The notes beneath the pieces are model-generated. The model did not search any database. It saw nothing but the letters and a program-made list of their open reading frames with translations, and had not been told where the DNA came from. From assembly GCF_049943335.1 (NCBI RefSeq), contig NZ_JBNFVY010000001.1:248001-312000 (forward strand): a stretch of 64,000 nucleotides of DNA, written 5' to 3'. This document shows, in pieces, positions 15,801 to 23,391 of this stretch; the stretch's first letter is position 1, and the number at the start of each line of letters is the position of its first letter. The translations under genes were made by a program, and so were the position numbers. This DNA is from JBNFVY01 sp049943335 (GTDB lineage: Bacteria; Pseudomonadota; Alphaproteobacteria; Rhodobacterales; Rhodobacteraceae).

Positions 15801-17154
15801 CGCACCCGCACCTTCCGACGCCCAAGCCCCACCCCCGCTTACCCGCACTATCGCCGATTGGATCAGCCAGGCGGATCAAAAGCCGGTGGGTTCCGACGCC
15901 CTGACATGGGCCCGGCACTGCCTGCTTGACTGGACCGCCGTGACAATAGCGGCGCGCGGCGAACCTTTGGTCCAGGCAGTAAAACAGACGGCCTTGGAAG
16001 ATGGCTCCGGCGCGGCGACCGTTGTCGGCCATCACGAGCGGGTCAGCCCGGCCTGGGCGGTTCTTGTGAACGGCTCAGCCGGTCATGCGCTGGACTACGA
16101 CGACGTCAATACAATGATGGTGGGTCATCCATCAGTCGCGGTTATTCCCGCGATCCTGACGCGGGCGGAAACACGGGATCTGGAAATTCCCGCGCTTTTG
16201 GATGCGCTCGTGCGCGGCTACGAAGTTGCGGCGCGGATCGGTGCTTTTGTTGGCCCGCAACACTATGCGCGCGGGTTTCACAATACGGCCACGATCGGCA
16301 CGTTCGGCAGCGCCGCTGCACTGGCCGCGCTGGACAGGCTGACAGCGGATGAAACCGCACATGCCCTTGGTTTCGCAGCCGCGCGGGCGGCGGGGCTCAA
16401 ATCGATGTTTGGCACAATGACCAAGCCGGTTCAGGTCGGCTGCGCCGCGCAGATCGGGTATCTGGCTACGCGGCTGGTCCGGCACGGGCTGACTGCCAAT
16501 CCCGACGGAATAGAAGCGGCGCAGGGGTTCCTGGAAGCGCATCAGTTGGCAGATGCCAATGTCGTGTTCGCGCCGGCTCCGCAGGGTAGGTTTGCCGTCG
16601 AAGAGACACTCTTCAAGCGTCACGCAGCATGCTATCTGACGCACGCGGCAATCGAATGTGTCCAGACGCTGCGGACCGAACATGGCAGCGATGCGATTGA
16701 CCAGCTGGTTTTACACGTACCTGACCATATCCTGGGCTCTTGCAACATCGACGACCCGGCATCCGATCTTGAATGCAAGTTCAGCCTGCGCCACGCGGCT
16801 GCCATGGTTCTGGCCGACATTGATACTGCGGATCTGGCCACCTACAGCGTCGAAGATGCCAAGACCGACAAGATGCAGGCCCTGCGGGACCGCGTGACGG
16901 TCCAGGGCGAAGATGTCCCGGCGTCTGCTTTGACGTGGTCGCGGGTTGTGGCCCGTTTGTCTGACGGGCGCAAGGTCGAAGCCGAATTCGACTCGGGCGT
17001 GCCTGACACAGACACCGCCAGGCAGTGGTCCGCGCTCTGCAAAAAGGCATGCCGCATCATCGACCCTGTTCTTGGCGCAGGGCGCGCAAGCCGCATCATC
17101 ACCCTTATCGAACAAGACGCTCCGGTCAAACAACTGTTGGAGGCAACCAGATGA
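15790..17154 (+). CDS. MmgE/PrpD family protein
   Basis: A 454-residue cytosolic enzyme of the MmgE/PrpD family, which includes 2-methylcitrate dehydratase, cis-aconitate decarboxylase and iminodisuccinate epimerase. Family features include GSAGHALDYDDVN near residue 95, HNTATIGTFGSAAAL near 160, GLKSMFGTMTKPVQVGCAAQ near 200 and FKRHAACYLTHAAIE near 275. GGAG lies before the ATG. In this operon it could act on a tricarboxylate or branched dicarboxylate, for example by decarboxylation or dehydration, but the sequence alone does not decide which. Its stop overlaps the start of the next gene (ATGA). Confidence 0.85.
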   Translation: MDADAPAPSDAQAPPPLTRTIADWISQADQKPVGSDALTWARHCLLDWTAVTIAARGEPLVQAVKQTALEDGSGAATVVGHHERVSPAWAVLVNGSAGHALDYDDVNTMMVGHPSVAVIPAILTRAETRDLEIPALLDALVRGYEVAARIGAFVGPQHYARGFHNTATIGTFGSAAALAALDRLTADETAHALGFAAARAAGLKSMFGTMTKPVQVGCAAQIGYLATRLVRHGLTANPDGIEAAQGFLEAHQLADANVVFAPAPQGRFAVEETLFKRHAACYLTHAAIECVQTLRTEHGSDAIDQLVLHVPDHILGSCNIDDPASDLECKFSLRHAAAMVLADIDTADLATYSVEDAKTDKMQALRDRVTVQGEDVPASALTWSRVVARLSDGRKVEAEFDSGVPDTDTARQWSALCKKACRIIDPVLGAGRASRIITLIEQDAPVKQLLEATR

Positions 17155-17645
17155 CTGACGCCATCGTAACCGACCTGAAGTCTCGCGCCCGGACGTGGCA
17201 CCGGGGAAATTACTTTGAGGATTTCACGCAAGATCAGGTCTTTAACCACCATTGGGGTAGAACGCTGACCGAGGCAGACAACACGTTGTTCGCCACTCTG
17301 ACGCTTCACTACAATCCCATCTACACGAACGCCGATTTCGCAAGATCTCAGGGACACGCCGATGCCGTGGTCTGCCCATTGCTGGTCTTCAACACGATCT
17401 TTGGCCTTTCGGTCGAAGATTTGTCCGAAGTCGGCGGCCCGTTTCTTGGCGTAGACAAGCTGACGTATCATCGCCCGCTGATTGTGGGGGAAACCGTCTA
17501 TGCCCGCTCGCGCGTCATCAACATGCGCGAACCAAAGAGCCGCCCCGATTTCGGCATCGTTACCTGGGCCACCACCGGCCTGGATGAAACCGGCGAAACG
17601 ATCATTGAATTCCAACGCTCCAATCTTGTCAGGAGGAAACCGTGA
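17151..17645 (+). CDS. MaoC-type hydratase, resembles N-terminal half of mesaconyl-C1-CoA hydratase
   Basis: A 164-residue hot-dog fold protein. GNYFEDFTQDQVF near residue 20, PLLVFNTIFGLSVEDLS near 85 and the HRPLIVGETVYA stretch resemble, as I recall it, the N-terminal domain of the two-domain (about 343 aa) mesaconyl-C1-CoA hydratase of Rhodobacter sphaeroides. A second MaoC gene downstream resembles the C-terminal domain. Start ATG at 17151 overlaps the previous stop; the longer frame from 17025 lies inside mmgE. The active hydratase may therefore be a heterodimer. The C5-CoA substrate is inferred from the neighbouring CoA transferase and malyl-CoA-lyase-like genes. Confidence 0.8.
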   Translation: MTDAIVTDLKSRARTWHRGNYFEDFTQDQVFNHHWGRTLTEADNTLFATLTLHYNPIYTNADFARSQGHADAVVCPLLVFNTIFGLSVEDLSEVGGPFLGVDKLTYHRPLIVGETVYARSRVINMREPKSRPDFGIVTWATTGLDETGETIIEFQRSNLVRRKP

Positions 17646-18877
17646 ACAATCATAACACCGCAACCCAAGGCTATCTTACCGAAGAACGACGCATGATCCG
17701 TGATCTGGCGCGTGACTTCACACGCAACGAAGTGCTGCCTGCCGCCAATCGGCTTGATCCGGAACAGGGGATCATGCCGCGCGAACTGGTCGACAAGATG
17801 GCGCAGCTCGGCTTCTTCGGAATCACCGTTCCTGAAGACGCGGGGGGGCAGGGCCTTGGCGTCTTTGAATACTGCCTTGTGGCCGAAGAGCTGGCGCGGG
17901 GATGGATGTCGGTCGCTTCGCTGATCGCGCGGGGCAACGGCACCTTTTACAAAGAGGGTCTTCGCGACGATCATCCCCGCCGCAAAGAATTGCTATCGCG
18001 CAGCGCCTCGGGCGAGATGCTGGTGGCTTATGCCCTGTCCGAACCGAATACCGGTTCCGATCTGTCGTCGATCTCTTGCCGCGCGGTGAAGGACGGGGAT
18101 GATTGGGTCATCTCGGGTCAGAAGTACTGGTGCACTTTCGCCGATGGTGCCGACGCAATACTTGTATTCGCGCGCACATCGCCGCCGCCCGCTGCGAACA
18201 AACGGCACCTGGGTATTTCCGCATTCCTGGTCGAGAAACCCCGTGGAGAGTTGCCCGAAAACTGCAAAGGCGCCGAAATTCCGAAGATCGGATACTTTGG
18301 CTGGAAAACGTTCGAGTTGTCGTTTGATGGCTGTCGCGTGCCGGCAAAGGCCATGATCGGTGACGAAGGCAAGGCGTTTTACATGATGGCCGCAGGGCTT
18401 GAAACGGCGCGCGCCCATACAGCCGCACGGTCCATCGGGCTTGCGCAAGGGGCGTTGGAAGATGCCATCGCCTACGCCAATGAGCGCAAACAATTCGCCG
18501 TTCCGATTGCCGAATTTCAGGCGATCCGTTTCAAGATCGCGACAATGGCCACCAAGATCGAAGCGGCGCGGCAACTTCTCTATCACGTTTGTACCTCGAT
18601 CGATCAGGGACAACGCTGCGATACGGAATCGTCGATGGTGAAGTACTTTGCGTCGGAAATCGCCGAGGAAGTCACGTCCGAGGCGATCCAGATCCATGGC
18701 GGGGCAGGATATACCAAGCTTTTTGCTGTCGAACGCCACTGGCGCGATGCGCGCCTGACCAAGATTTTCGAAGGCACATCGGAAATTCAGCAAAGGATCA
18801 TCTCAGACAACCTGCTCGGGCGGTCAGAGACCGACAAGCAGATTGCCCGCAACGCCTACAACTTCAATTTCGGGTGA
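17642..18877 (+). CDS. Acyl-CoA dehydrogenase
   Basis: A 411-residue flavoprotein with the complete acyl-CoA dehydrogenase fold. ALSEPNTGSDLSS (FAD-contact region) lies near residue 127, and the catalytic Glu sits in IFEGTSEIQQR near residue 375, the usual position of the general base in medium- and short-chain enzymes. It is about 140 residues shorter than the methylsuccinyl-CoA dehydrogenase of the ethylmalonyl-CoA pathway, so it is not that enzyme, but a C5 or branched acyl-CoA is plausible from context. The GTG start overlaps the previous stop (GTGA). Electrons would pass to an electron-transfer flavoprotein encoded elsewhere. Confidence 0.92.
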   Translation: MNNHNTATQGYLTEERRMIRDLARDFTRNEVLPAANRLDPEQGIMPRELVDKMAQLGFFGITVPEDAGGQGLGVFEYCLVAEELARGWMSVASLIARGNGTFYKEGLRDDHPRRKELLSRSASGEMLVAYALSEPNTGSDLSSISCRAVKDGDDWVISGQKYWCTFADGADAILVFARTSPPPAANKRHLGISAFLVEKPRGELPENCKGAEIPKIGYFGWKTFELSFDGCRVPAKAMIGDEGKAFYMMAAGLETARAHTAARSIGLAQGALEDAIAYANERKQFAVPIAEFQAIRFKIATMATKIEAARQLLYHVCTSIDQGQRCDTESSMVKYFASEIAEEVTSEAIQIHGGAGYTKLFAVERHWRDARLTKIFEGTSEIQQRIISDNLLGRSETDKQIARNAYNFNFG

Positions 18878-18881
18878 ACAA

Positions 18882-19373
18882 ATGTTCCTGACACCTTCCG
18901 AACTGACGTCGCGCAACAATTACTTTGAGGATTTCGAACCCGGCGACGTCATCCGCCACGCCCGCGGGAAGACCATGACCGAGATGGACAATGTCATGTT
19001 GACCAATCTGGTGATGAACACTGCGCATGCGCATTTCAACGAAGACTTCATGAAGGATGCCTTCAAGGATGTCGCCGGGTTCGACACCCGCGTTGTGTAT
19101 GGCGGGCTGAATTTCTCGTTGGTGGTCGGATTGGCGGCGCAGGACACCGGCGAGCAGGCCATCGCCGAACTTGGCATGGACCAAATTCGTTTGCGCACGC
19201 CAGTTCATCATGGCGACACGCTGTATGCCTATACTGAGGTTCTGGAAAAACGCGATTCCGACCGGGCGGATGCGGGCATCGTCCGGTTCAAGCACTATGG
19301 CGTCAACCAGCACGAAAAACTGGTCTGTGAGCTAGAGCGGACGGTACTTCTACGCCGCAGGGTGACGTCATGA
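18882..19373 (+). CDS. MaoC-type hydratase, resembles C-terminal half of mesaconyl-C1-CoA hydratase
   Basis: A 163-residue hot-dog protein with NNYFEDFEPGDVIRH near the N-terminus, TAHAHFNEDF near residue 45 and RVVYGGLNFSLVVGLA near residue 70. This order, with an aromatic-His pair before RIVYGG, matches my recollection of the C-terminal domain of mesaconyl-C1-CoA hydratase, and the catalytic Asp/His of R-hydratases would lie in this region. ATG at 18882 follows the dehydrogenase stop by 4 bases; its stop overlaps the CoA transferase start. It probably pairs with the other MaoC protein of the operon. Confidence 0.8.
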   Translation: MFLTPSELTSRNNYFEDFEPGDVIRHARGKTMTEMDNVMLTNLVMNTAHAHFNEDFMKDAFKDVAGFDTRVVYGGLNFSLVVGLAAQDTGEQAIAELGMDQIRLRTPVHHGDTLYAYTEVLEKRDSDRADAGIVRFKHYGVNQHEKLVCELERTVLLRRRVTS

Positions 19374-20599
19374 GCAGTTCAACGCCGGCAGGCCCTCTTG
19401 ACGGTATTACCGTGCTTGACCTCACGGCGATGCTGTCAGGTCCGTTTGCCACAATGGTTCTGGGCGATCTGGGCGCGCGGATCATCAAGGTCGAGTCTTC
19501 CGACGGCGACATGGTGCGCCCTTCGGCGCGTTTGCCTGGAAACGACGATCCGAAAAGCTATGGCGGCTATTTCCAGTCCATCAACCGGAACAAGGAATCC
19601 ATTGTTGTTGATCTGAAATCGGCAGAAGGCAAAGACATCATCCGCAAGCTCGTCGCGCAGGCGGATATCGTCGTAGAGAACTTTCGCGCGGGGGTCATGG
19701 ACCGGCTCGACCTGTCCTATGAACAACTCAGCGAGATCAAGCCGGATCTGGTCTATGGATGTATTCGGGGCTTTGGTGATGCCCGCACAGGCCGCAGCCC
19801 CTATGCAGATTGGCCCGCCTTTGACGTCGTGGCACAGGCCATGGGCGGAATCATGGGGATCACCGGGCCTTCCGAACAAGAGCCGATGAAAATCGGTGCC
19901 GGCATTGGCGATACCGTCCCGTCGCTGTTCCTGGCGACGGGGGTCTTGGCCGCGCTTCATCGCGCACGGTCCACCGGAGAAAGCCAGTTTGTCGATGTCG
20001 GGATGTACGATTCCGTGCTCGCAGTGTGTGAGCGGATCGTCTACCAGCACTCCTATTTCGGAGAAAACCCCGGCCCCGAAGGTTCGAGCCATCCCTTGCT
20101 TTGTCCGTTCGGGCTGTTTCCGACGACTGACGGACATGTCGCCATTGCCTGCCCCAGAGATCATTTCTGGGCCATCCTTGCCGAAGAAATGGGACAGCCA
20201 GACTTGGCAGACGACCCTCGGTTCAAAACCAACGAAGCGCGGGTAAAACACCGTGAGGCGACCCAGGAAATCGTCGGCGAATGGACGTCCCGCCAATCCA
20301 AGAAACAGATCATGGACAGATTGGGTGGGCGCATTCCATTGGGGCCGGTCAACCGCGCCGCCGACATCTTTGCGGATCCGCATGTCGCCGCCCGAAAAAT
20401 GTTGACCAGCGTCGAGCAGCCGGGCGCTGACGGTCGGAAAGTCCAGATTGTCGACACCCCGATCCACGTACTTGAAACACCGGGCGGCATCCGCAGCCGT
20501 GGCCCGCTCTTGGGCGAGCATACAGATCGCGTGCTCTCCGAGATCGGGTATGACCCGGACGAGATTACCGAACTCCACGCCGCCGGCGTGATCGCTTAG
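19370..20599 (+). CDS. CaiB/BaiF family (class III) CoA transferase
   Basis: A 409-residue class III CoA transferase. The N-terminal Rossmann half shows GITVLDLTAMLSGPFATM and IKVESSDGD; the catalytic Asp is expected in VDVGMYDSVL near residue 210; the C-terminal half has LGPVNRAADIFADPH. Members move CoA between carboxylates, for example succinyl-CoA to mesaconate, itaconate or citramalate, or shift CoA within mesaconyl-CoA. In this operon it likely activates the imported acid or isomerises mesaconyl-CoA. The ATG overlaps the preceding stop (ATGA). Confidence 0.9.
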   Translation: MSSSTPAGPLDGITVLDLTAMLSGPFATMVLGDLGARIIKVESSDGDMVRPSARLPGNDDPKSYGGYFQSINRNKESIVVDLKSAEGKDIIRKLVAQADIVVENFRAGVMDRLDLSYEQLSEIKPDLVYGCIRGFGDARTGRSPYADWPAFDVVAQAMGGIMGITGPSEQEPMKIGAGIGDTVPSLFLATGVLAALHRARSTGESQFVDVGMYDSVLAVCERIVYQHSYFGENPGPEGSSHPLLCPFGLFPTTDGHVAIACPRDHFWAILAEEMGQPDLADDPRFKTNEARVKHREATQEIVGEWTSRQSKKQIMDRLGGRIPLGPVNRAADIFADPHVAARKMLTSVEQPGADGRKVQIVDTPIHVLETPGGIRSRGPLLGEHTDRVLSEIGYDPDEITELHAAGVIA

Positions 20600-20608
20600 G
20601 AGAGAACA

Positions 20609-21526
20609 ATGGAAAAGTACAACCGACCAAAGCGCCTGCGCCGTTGCCAGCTGTCTGTGCCCGGCAGTTCCGAAAAAATGATCAGGAAAGCCGCCAGTCT
20701 GGACTTGGATTATGTTTTTCTTGACCTTGAGGACGCTGTCGCGCCCAACAAAAAGAAAGAAGCGCGCGGAATCGTGGTCGAGGCTCTGAACACCCTGGAT
20801 TTTGGCCGCACAACCCGATGCGTGCGGATCAACGACACAAGCACGCCTTACTGTTACGGCGATATCATCGAGGTCGTGACAGGTGCGCGCGAGAATGTCG
20901 ACGTGATCATGCTGACAAAGCCGTTTCAGCCCGCTGACCTGCTGTTTGTCGACAAACTTCTGAGCCAACTCGAAGCGGATTTGGGCCTGAAAAAGAAGAT
21001 CGGTCTGGAATGTCTGATCGAAGAAGTCGAAGCCATGATCGCCGTCAATGAGATCGCAGCATCGACGCCACGTCTTGAAGCGCTGATTTTCGGCATTGGT
21101 GACTATTCCGCAAGCCAGGGCGTTCCGTTTTCCGAAATCGAAGGAAAGGGCAATTATCCGGCCGATATCTGGCATTATCAGCGCCATCGTCTGATAATGG
21201 CCTGTCGCGCCAACGGGCTGGATGCAATCGACGGCCCGTTCCCTGATTTTTCGGACAGCGATCAATACCGGATCGAATGTCAACGCGCGCAAATTCTAGG
21301 CGCGGTGGGCAAATGGGCGATCCACCCAAGTCAGATCGAAATTGCGCAAGAAGTCTACTCGCCCACCCCGGAAGAGGTGGAACGGGCGCGCACCATCAGC
21401 AAGCTATATGCTGACGCTCTGGAGAACGGGCTTGGCGCTGTGACTTACGAAGGAAAGATGATTGATATCGCTGTCGTGCGCCTGCTGCAAAACACGCTCG
21501 ACAAGGCCGATTTGATCGGAATGTAG
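20609..21526 (+). CDS. CoA-ester lyase of the malyl-CoA/beta-methylmalyl-CoA lyase type (CitE/HpcH fold)
   Basis: A 305-residue TIM-barrel lyase. RRCQLSVPGSSEKM at the N-terminus, VFLDLEDAVAP near residue 40 with the metal-binding acidic residues, and GPFPDFSDSDQYRIE and VGKWAIHPSQI near residues 210-235 resemble Rhodobacter Mcl1 more than citrate lyase CitE, in both order and length. Mcl-type enzymes split malyl-CoA and beta-methylmalyl-CoA to glyoxylate plus acetyl-CoA or propionyl-CoA. A citramalyl-CoA lyase role (pyruvate plus acetyl-CoA) is the main alternative. TTAGGAGAG lies before the ATG. It is the last gene of the operon. Confidence 0.88.
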   Translation: MEKYNRPKRLRRCQLSVPGSSEKMIRKAASLDLDYVFLDLEDAVAPNKKKEARGIVVEALNTLDFGRTTRCVRINDTSTPYCYGDIIEVVTGARENVDVIMLTKPFQPADLLFVDKLLSQLEADLGLKKKIGLECLIEEVEAMIAVNEIAASTPRLEALIFGIGDYSASQGVPFSEIEGKGNYPADIWHYQRHRLIMACRANGLDAIDGPFPDFSDSDQYRIECQRAQILGAVGKWAIHPSQIEIAQEVYSPTPEEVERARTISKLYADALENGLGAVTYEGKMIDIAVVRLLQNTLDKADLIGM

Positions 21527-21718
21527 ACAAACACAGCCGGTTTGCGAAACACAGACGTGCTGGTCGCCAGTGGTGTCAGACGACTTTGTTTCGCAGACCG
21601 GATTGTGGGAGTCGCTGCGTGACACCGGCATGATAGGGGCCGTTGACCCCATAAAGTACAACACCGCGAATGGGTCGTGTTGGCGGCTTTGCCCGCACCC
21701 ATTTCTTTTCGCGCAGCA
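21527..21718. other. Non-coding spacer beyond the lyase operon
   Basis: Apart from the inverted repeat I see no gene. The expected downstream half of the pseudoazurin gene is not found in any frame here, so this DNA appears to have replaced it. Together with the pseudogene and the divergent promoter it makes a stretch of about 555 bases without an intact gene. Confidence 0.5.
21537..21601. repeat. 15-base inverted repeat downstream of the lyase gene
   Basis: CCGGTTTGCGAAACA at 21537-21551 and TGTTTCGCAGACCGG at 21587-21601 are inverted copies with one mismatch, separated by 35 bases. It begins 11 bases after the lyase stop. It could be a transcription-ending or RNA-stabilising stem, or the paired ends of a small lost element beside the broken pseudoazurin gene. 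Confidence 0.55.
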
Positions 21719-21925
21719 TCAGCACGGCCCCGACGGCGCCTGCCTGCCGTGATAGACGTGATAGGGGATCGTGTCCCTAGGGGCTGCCTTGACGAACGCG
21801 GGTTCAAAAACCATCCGTTCGCCATCGGCCCCCTTGTTGAGCATCCGGGCCTCAAACGGCCCGGCCCAGCAAACGCCACTCACCAGCGCCGCGATTGTCA
21901 TGCCAGTTACCGTGGTGCGAAACAT
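21719..21925 (-). pseudogene. Truncated pseudoazurin (blue copper protein) gene
   Basis: An intact start (ATG 21925, AAAGGA upstream) leads into a signal peptide (MFRTTVTGMTIAALVSG..CWA) and the first part of mature pseudoazurin, FEARMLNKGADGERMVFEPA, up to APRDTI (codon 53, base 21767). After that the frame turns into unrelated residues and stops at 21719. All copper ligands (one His in the GHN region, then Cys, His and Met) are missing, so it cannot bind copper. Pseudoazurin normally carries electrons to nitrite reductase NirK. An NnrR-type box still lies 66 bases upstream. I infer a former denitrification gene lost by deletion. Confidence 0.7.
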
Positions 21926-21990
21926 CTCACGTCCTTTCAGATCGCATCTTGTGATGCCCGGCGTTCCATTCACGCACTGCGATCCGACCT

Positions 21991-22004
21991 TTGCGCTTGC
22001 ACAA
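21991..22004. promoter_or_regulatory. NnrR-type box between pseudoazurin remnant and nnrR
   Basis: TTGCGCTTGCACAA fits the TTGCG-N4-CGCAA type box of NnrR/Dnr regulators with one change. At -41.5 it would give leaders of about 31 bases (pseudoazurin) and 43 bases (nnrR), so it could serve both divergent promoters, including self-control of nnrR. Confidence 0.65.
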
Positions 22005-22081
22005 ATAAGGGTCCGGATTTTTGCCCTTTTTGCCAAATTCCTAATGGCACATTGCGCCGCTCTTGTGGCACTGTGCCGGCC

Positions 22082-22810
22082 ATGACCGAACTGCCTGCGC
22101 GCAAGACACTTCCGCGGCTTGATGAGAGCCTGTTGTCGCACCTGCCCCCGTTCTCGAAATTGCAGCGGACGGATATCCGAACCATTCTGGATCAGGCCAC
22201 ATCACGGCGCTTGGACGAAGGTGTTTCTGTTTTCGAAGAAGGTGCACCGGCCGAACGGTTTTATATGCTGCTGGATGGTTACGTGCGCGTCGTTCGCATT
22301 ACCCCGGCTGGCGAAAAGGTGACTGCCCTGCATATTCCACCCGGACAGCTGTTGGGAATTGCGCGCGCGGTGGGCCGCGACACGTACCCGGCAACCGCGA
22401 TCACGGCGACCGAGGCTATCGTGCTTAGCTGGCCCACGCGCCTTTGGGACAGTTTCGTGTCCAATTACCCCGGATTTTCCACCGAAACCTATAAAACGGT
22501 CGGCTACCGGCTGAGCGAAATCAACAACCGCGTTGTGGAAATGTCGACGTTGCACGTCGAACAACGCGTCGCCAATGCGCTGTTGCGTCTGGTCGACCAG
22601 ACCGGCCGCAAGGTGCCCGATGGCATCGAGATTGATTTCCCTATCACCCGCCAGGACCTGTCCGAGCTGACAGCGACCACCCTGCACACGGTCAGCCGCC
22701 TGCTTAGTGCGTGGGAAAAACAAAAGTTGGTTCAAAGCAAACGCAAGCGCATCAAGGTGTGCAACACCCAAGCGTTGCAATCGATCAGCCGGGCTGGTGC
22801 CCCCGAATAG
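22082..22810 (+). CDS. nnrR: Crp/Fnr family regulator, NnrR/Dnr type (NO-responsive)
   Basis: A 242-residue Crp/Fnr protein without the N-terminal cysteines of FNR. It has the sensor barrel (FEEGAPAERFYMLLDGYVRV near residue 55) and a C-terminal helix-turn-helix with ELTATTLHTVSRLLSAWEKQ, where the HTVSR recognition helix fits the TTGCG half-sites of NnrR-type boxes rather than TTGAT. Start ATG 22082; 135 further upstream codons in frame cover promoter DNA and the pseudogene. It lies directly before norCBQD, and identical-type boxes occur upstream of itself and of norC. NO sensing through haem is known for Dnr relatives and inferred here. Confidence 0.82.
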   Translation: MTELPARKTLPRLDESLLSHLPPFSKLQRTDIRTILDQATSRRLDEGVSVFEEGAPAERFYMLLDGYVRVVRITPAGEKVTALHIPPGQLLGIARAVGRDTYPATAITATEAIVLSWPTRLWDSFVSNYPGFSTETYKTVGYRLSEINNRVVEMSTLHVEQRVANALLRLVDQTGRKVPDGIEIDFPITRQDLSELTATTLHTVSRLLSAWEKQKLVQSKRKRIKVCNTQALQSISRAGAPE

Positions 22811-22844
22811 CCACCGTCCCGGACACCACGAATCCATCCAGACT

Positions 22845-22858
22845 TTGCGATAGCACAA
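22845..22858 (+). promoter_or_regulatory. NnrR-type box before norC
   Basis: TTGCGATAGCACAA has the same half-sites as the box at 21991. It is centred 66 bases before the norC ATG, which fits a class II activator site with a leader of about 25 bases. Confidence 0.7.
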
Positions 22859-22917
22859 ACTTGCGTTCGTCGCGCTATGGTTGACTGCGCCCATCCGGAA
22901 TTTCAGGAGGCAGGCGC

Positions 22918-23370
22918 ATGGCCGAATATCTGACGAAATCACGGGCGCGAAACATTTTCTACGGGGGATCGATCTTTTTTGTCGTGATCTTCGTCGTCCT
23001 GACCGCCCAATCGCACCGCTACATCGTGAAAACATCGACCGCGGGCATGGAGCTGAGCGAGGCCGTCATCCATGGCAAACATGTGTGGGAAAAAAGCTCG
23101 TGCATCAATTGTCACAGCCTGCATGGCGAAGGGGCGTATTTCGCGCCCGAACTTGGCAACGTGATGACCCGTTGGGGCGTTCAGGACAGCCCCGAAGACG
23201 CTTTTGAAATCCTGAAGGTGTGGATCGAATCCCAGCCCAGCGGAATCGAAGGGCGCCGCCAGATGCCACGCTACGATTTCACCGATGAGGATTTCCGCGG
23301 TCTGGCGGAGTTCCTGCGCTGGGCTGACCAGACTGACACGCAGGGCTGGCCGCCCAACGATGCCGGCTAA
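22918..23370 (+). CDS. norC: Nitric oxide reductase, cytochrome c subunit
   Basis: A 150-residue membrane-anchored c-type cytochrome. One N-terminal helix (about residues 14-31) anchors it in the inner membrane, and a single haem site CINCH lies at residues 62-66, followed by GEGAYFAPELGN as in all NorC proteins. The distal Met ligand is in RRQMPRYDF. It passes electrons from periplasmic cytochrome or azurin to NorB for 2 NO + 2 e- + 2 H+ -> N2O + H2O. AGGAGG lies before the ATG. It starts the nor operon and follows the NnrR-type box. Confidence 0.96.
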   Translation: MAEYLTKSRARNIFYGGSIFFVVIFVVLTAQSHRYIVKTSTAGMELSEAVIHGKHVWEKSSCINCHSLHGEGAYFAPELGNVMTRWGVQDSPEDAFEILKVWIESQPSGIEGRRQMPRYDFTDEDFRGLAEFLRWADQTDTQGWPPNDAG

Positions 23371-23391
23371 GCGGCAAGAAAGGACAATCCC

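Noticed and set aside
19436..21292. 618-codon minus-strand open frame opposite the CoA transferase and lyase genes
   Set aside because: It lies antisense across two clear enzyme genes and shows no family motif; long shadow frames are common in GC-rich DNA.
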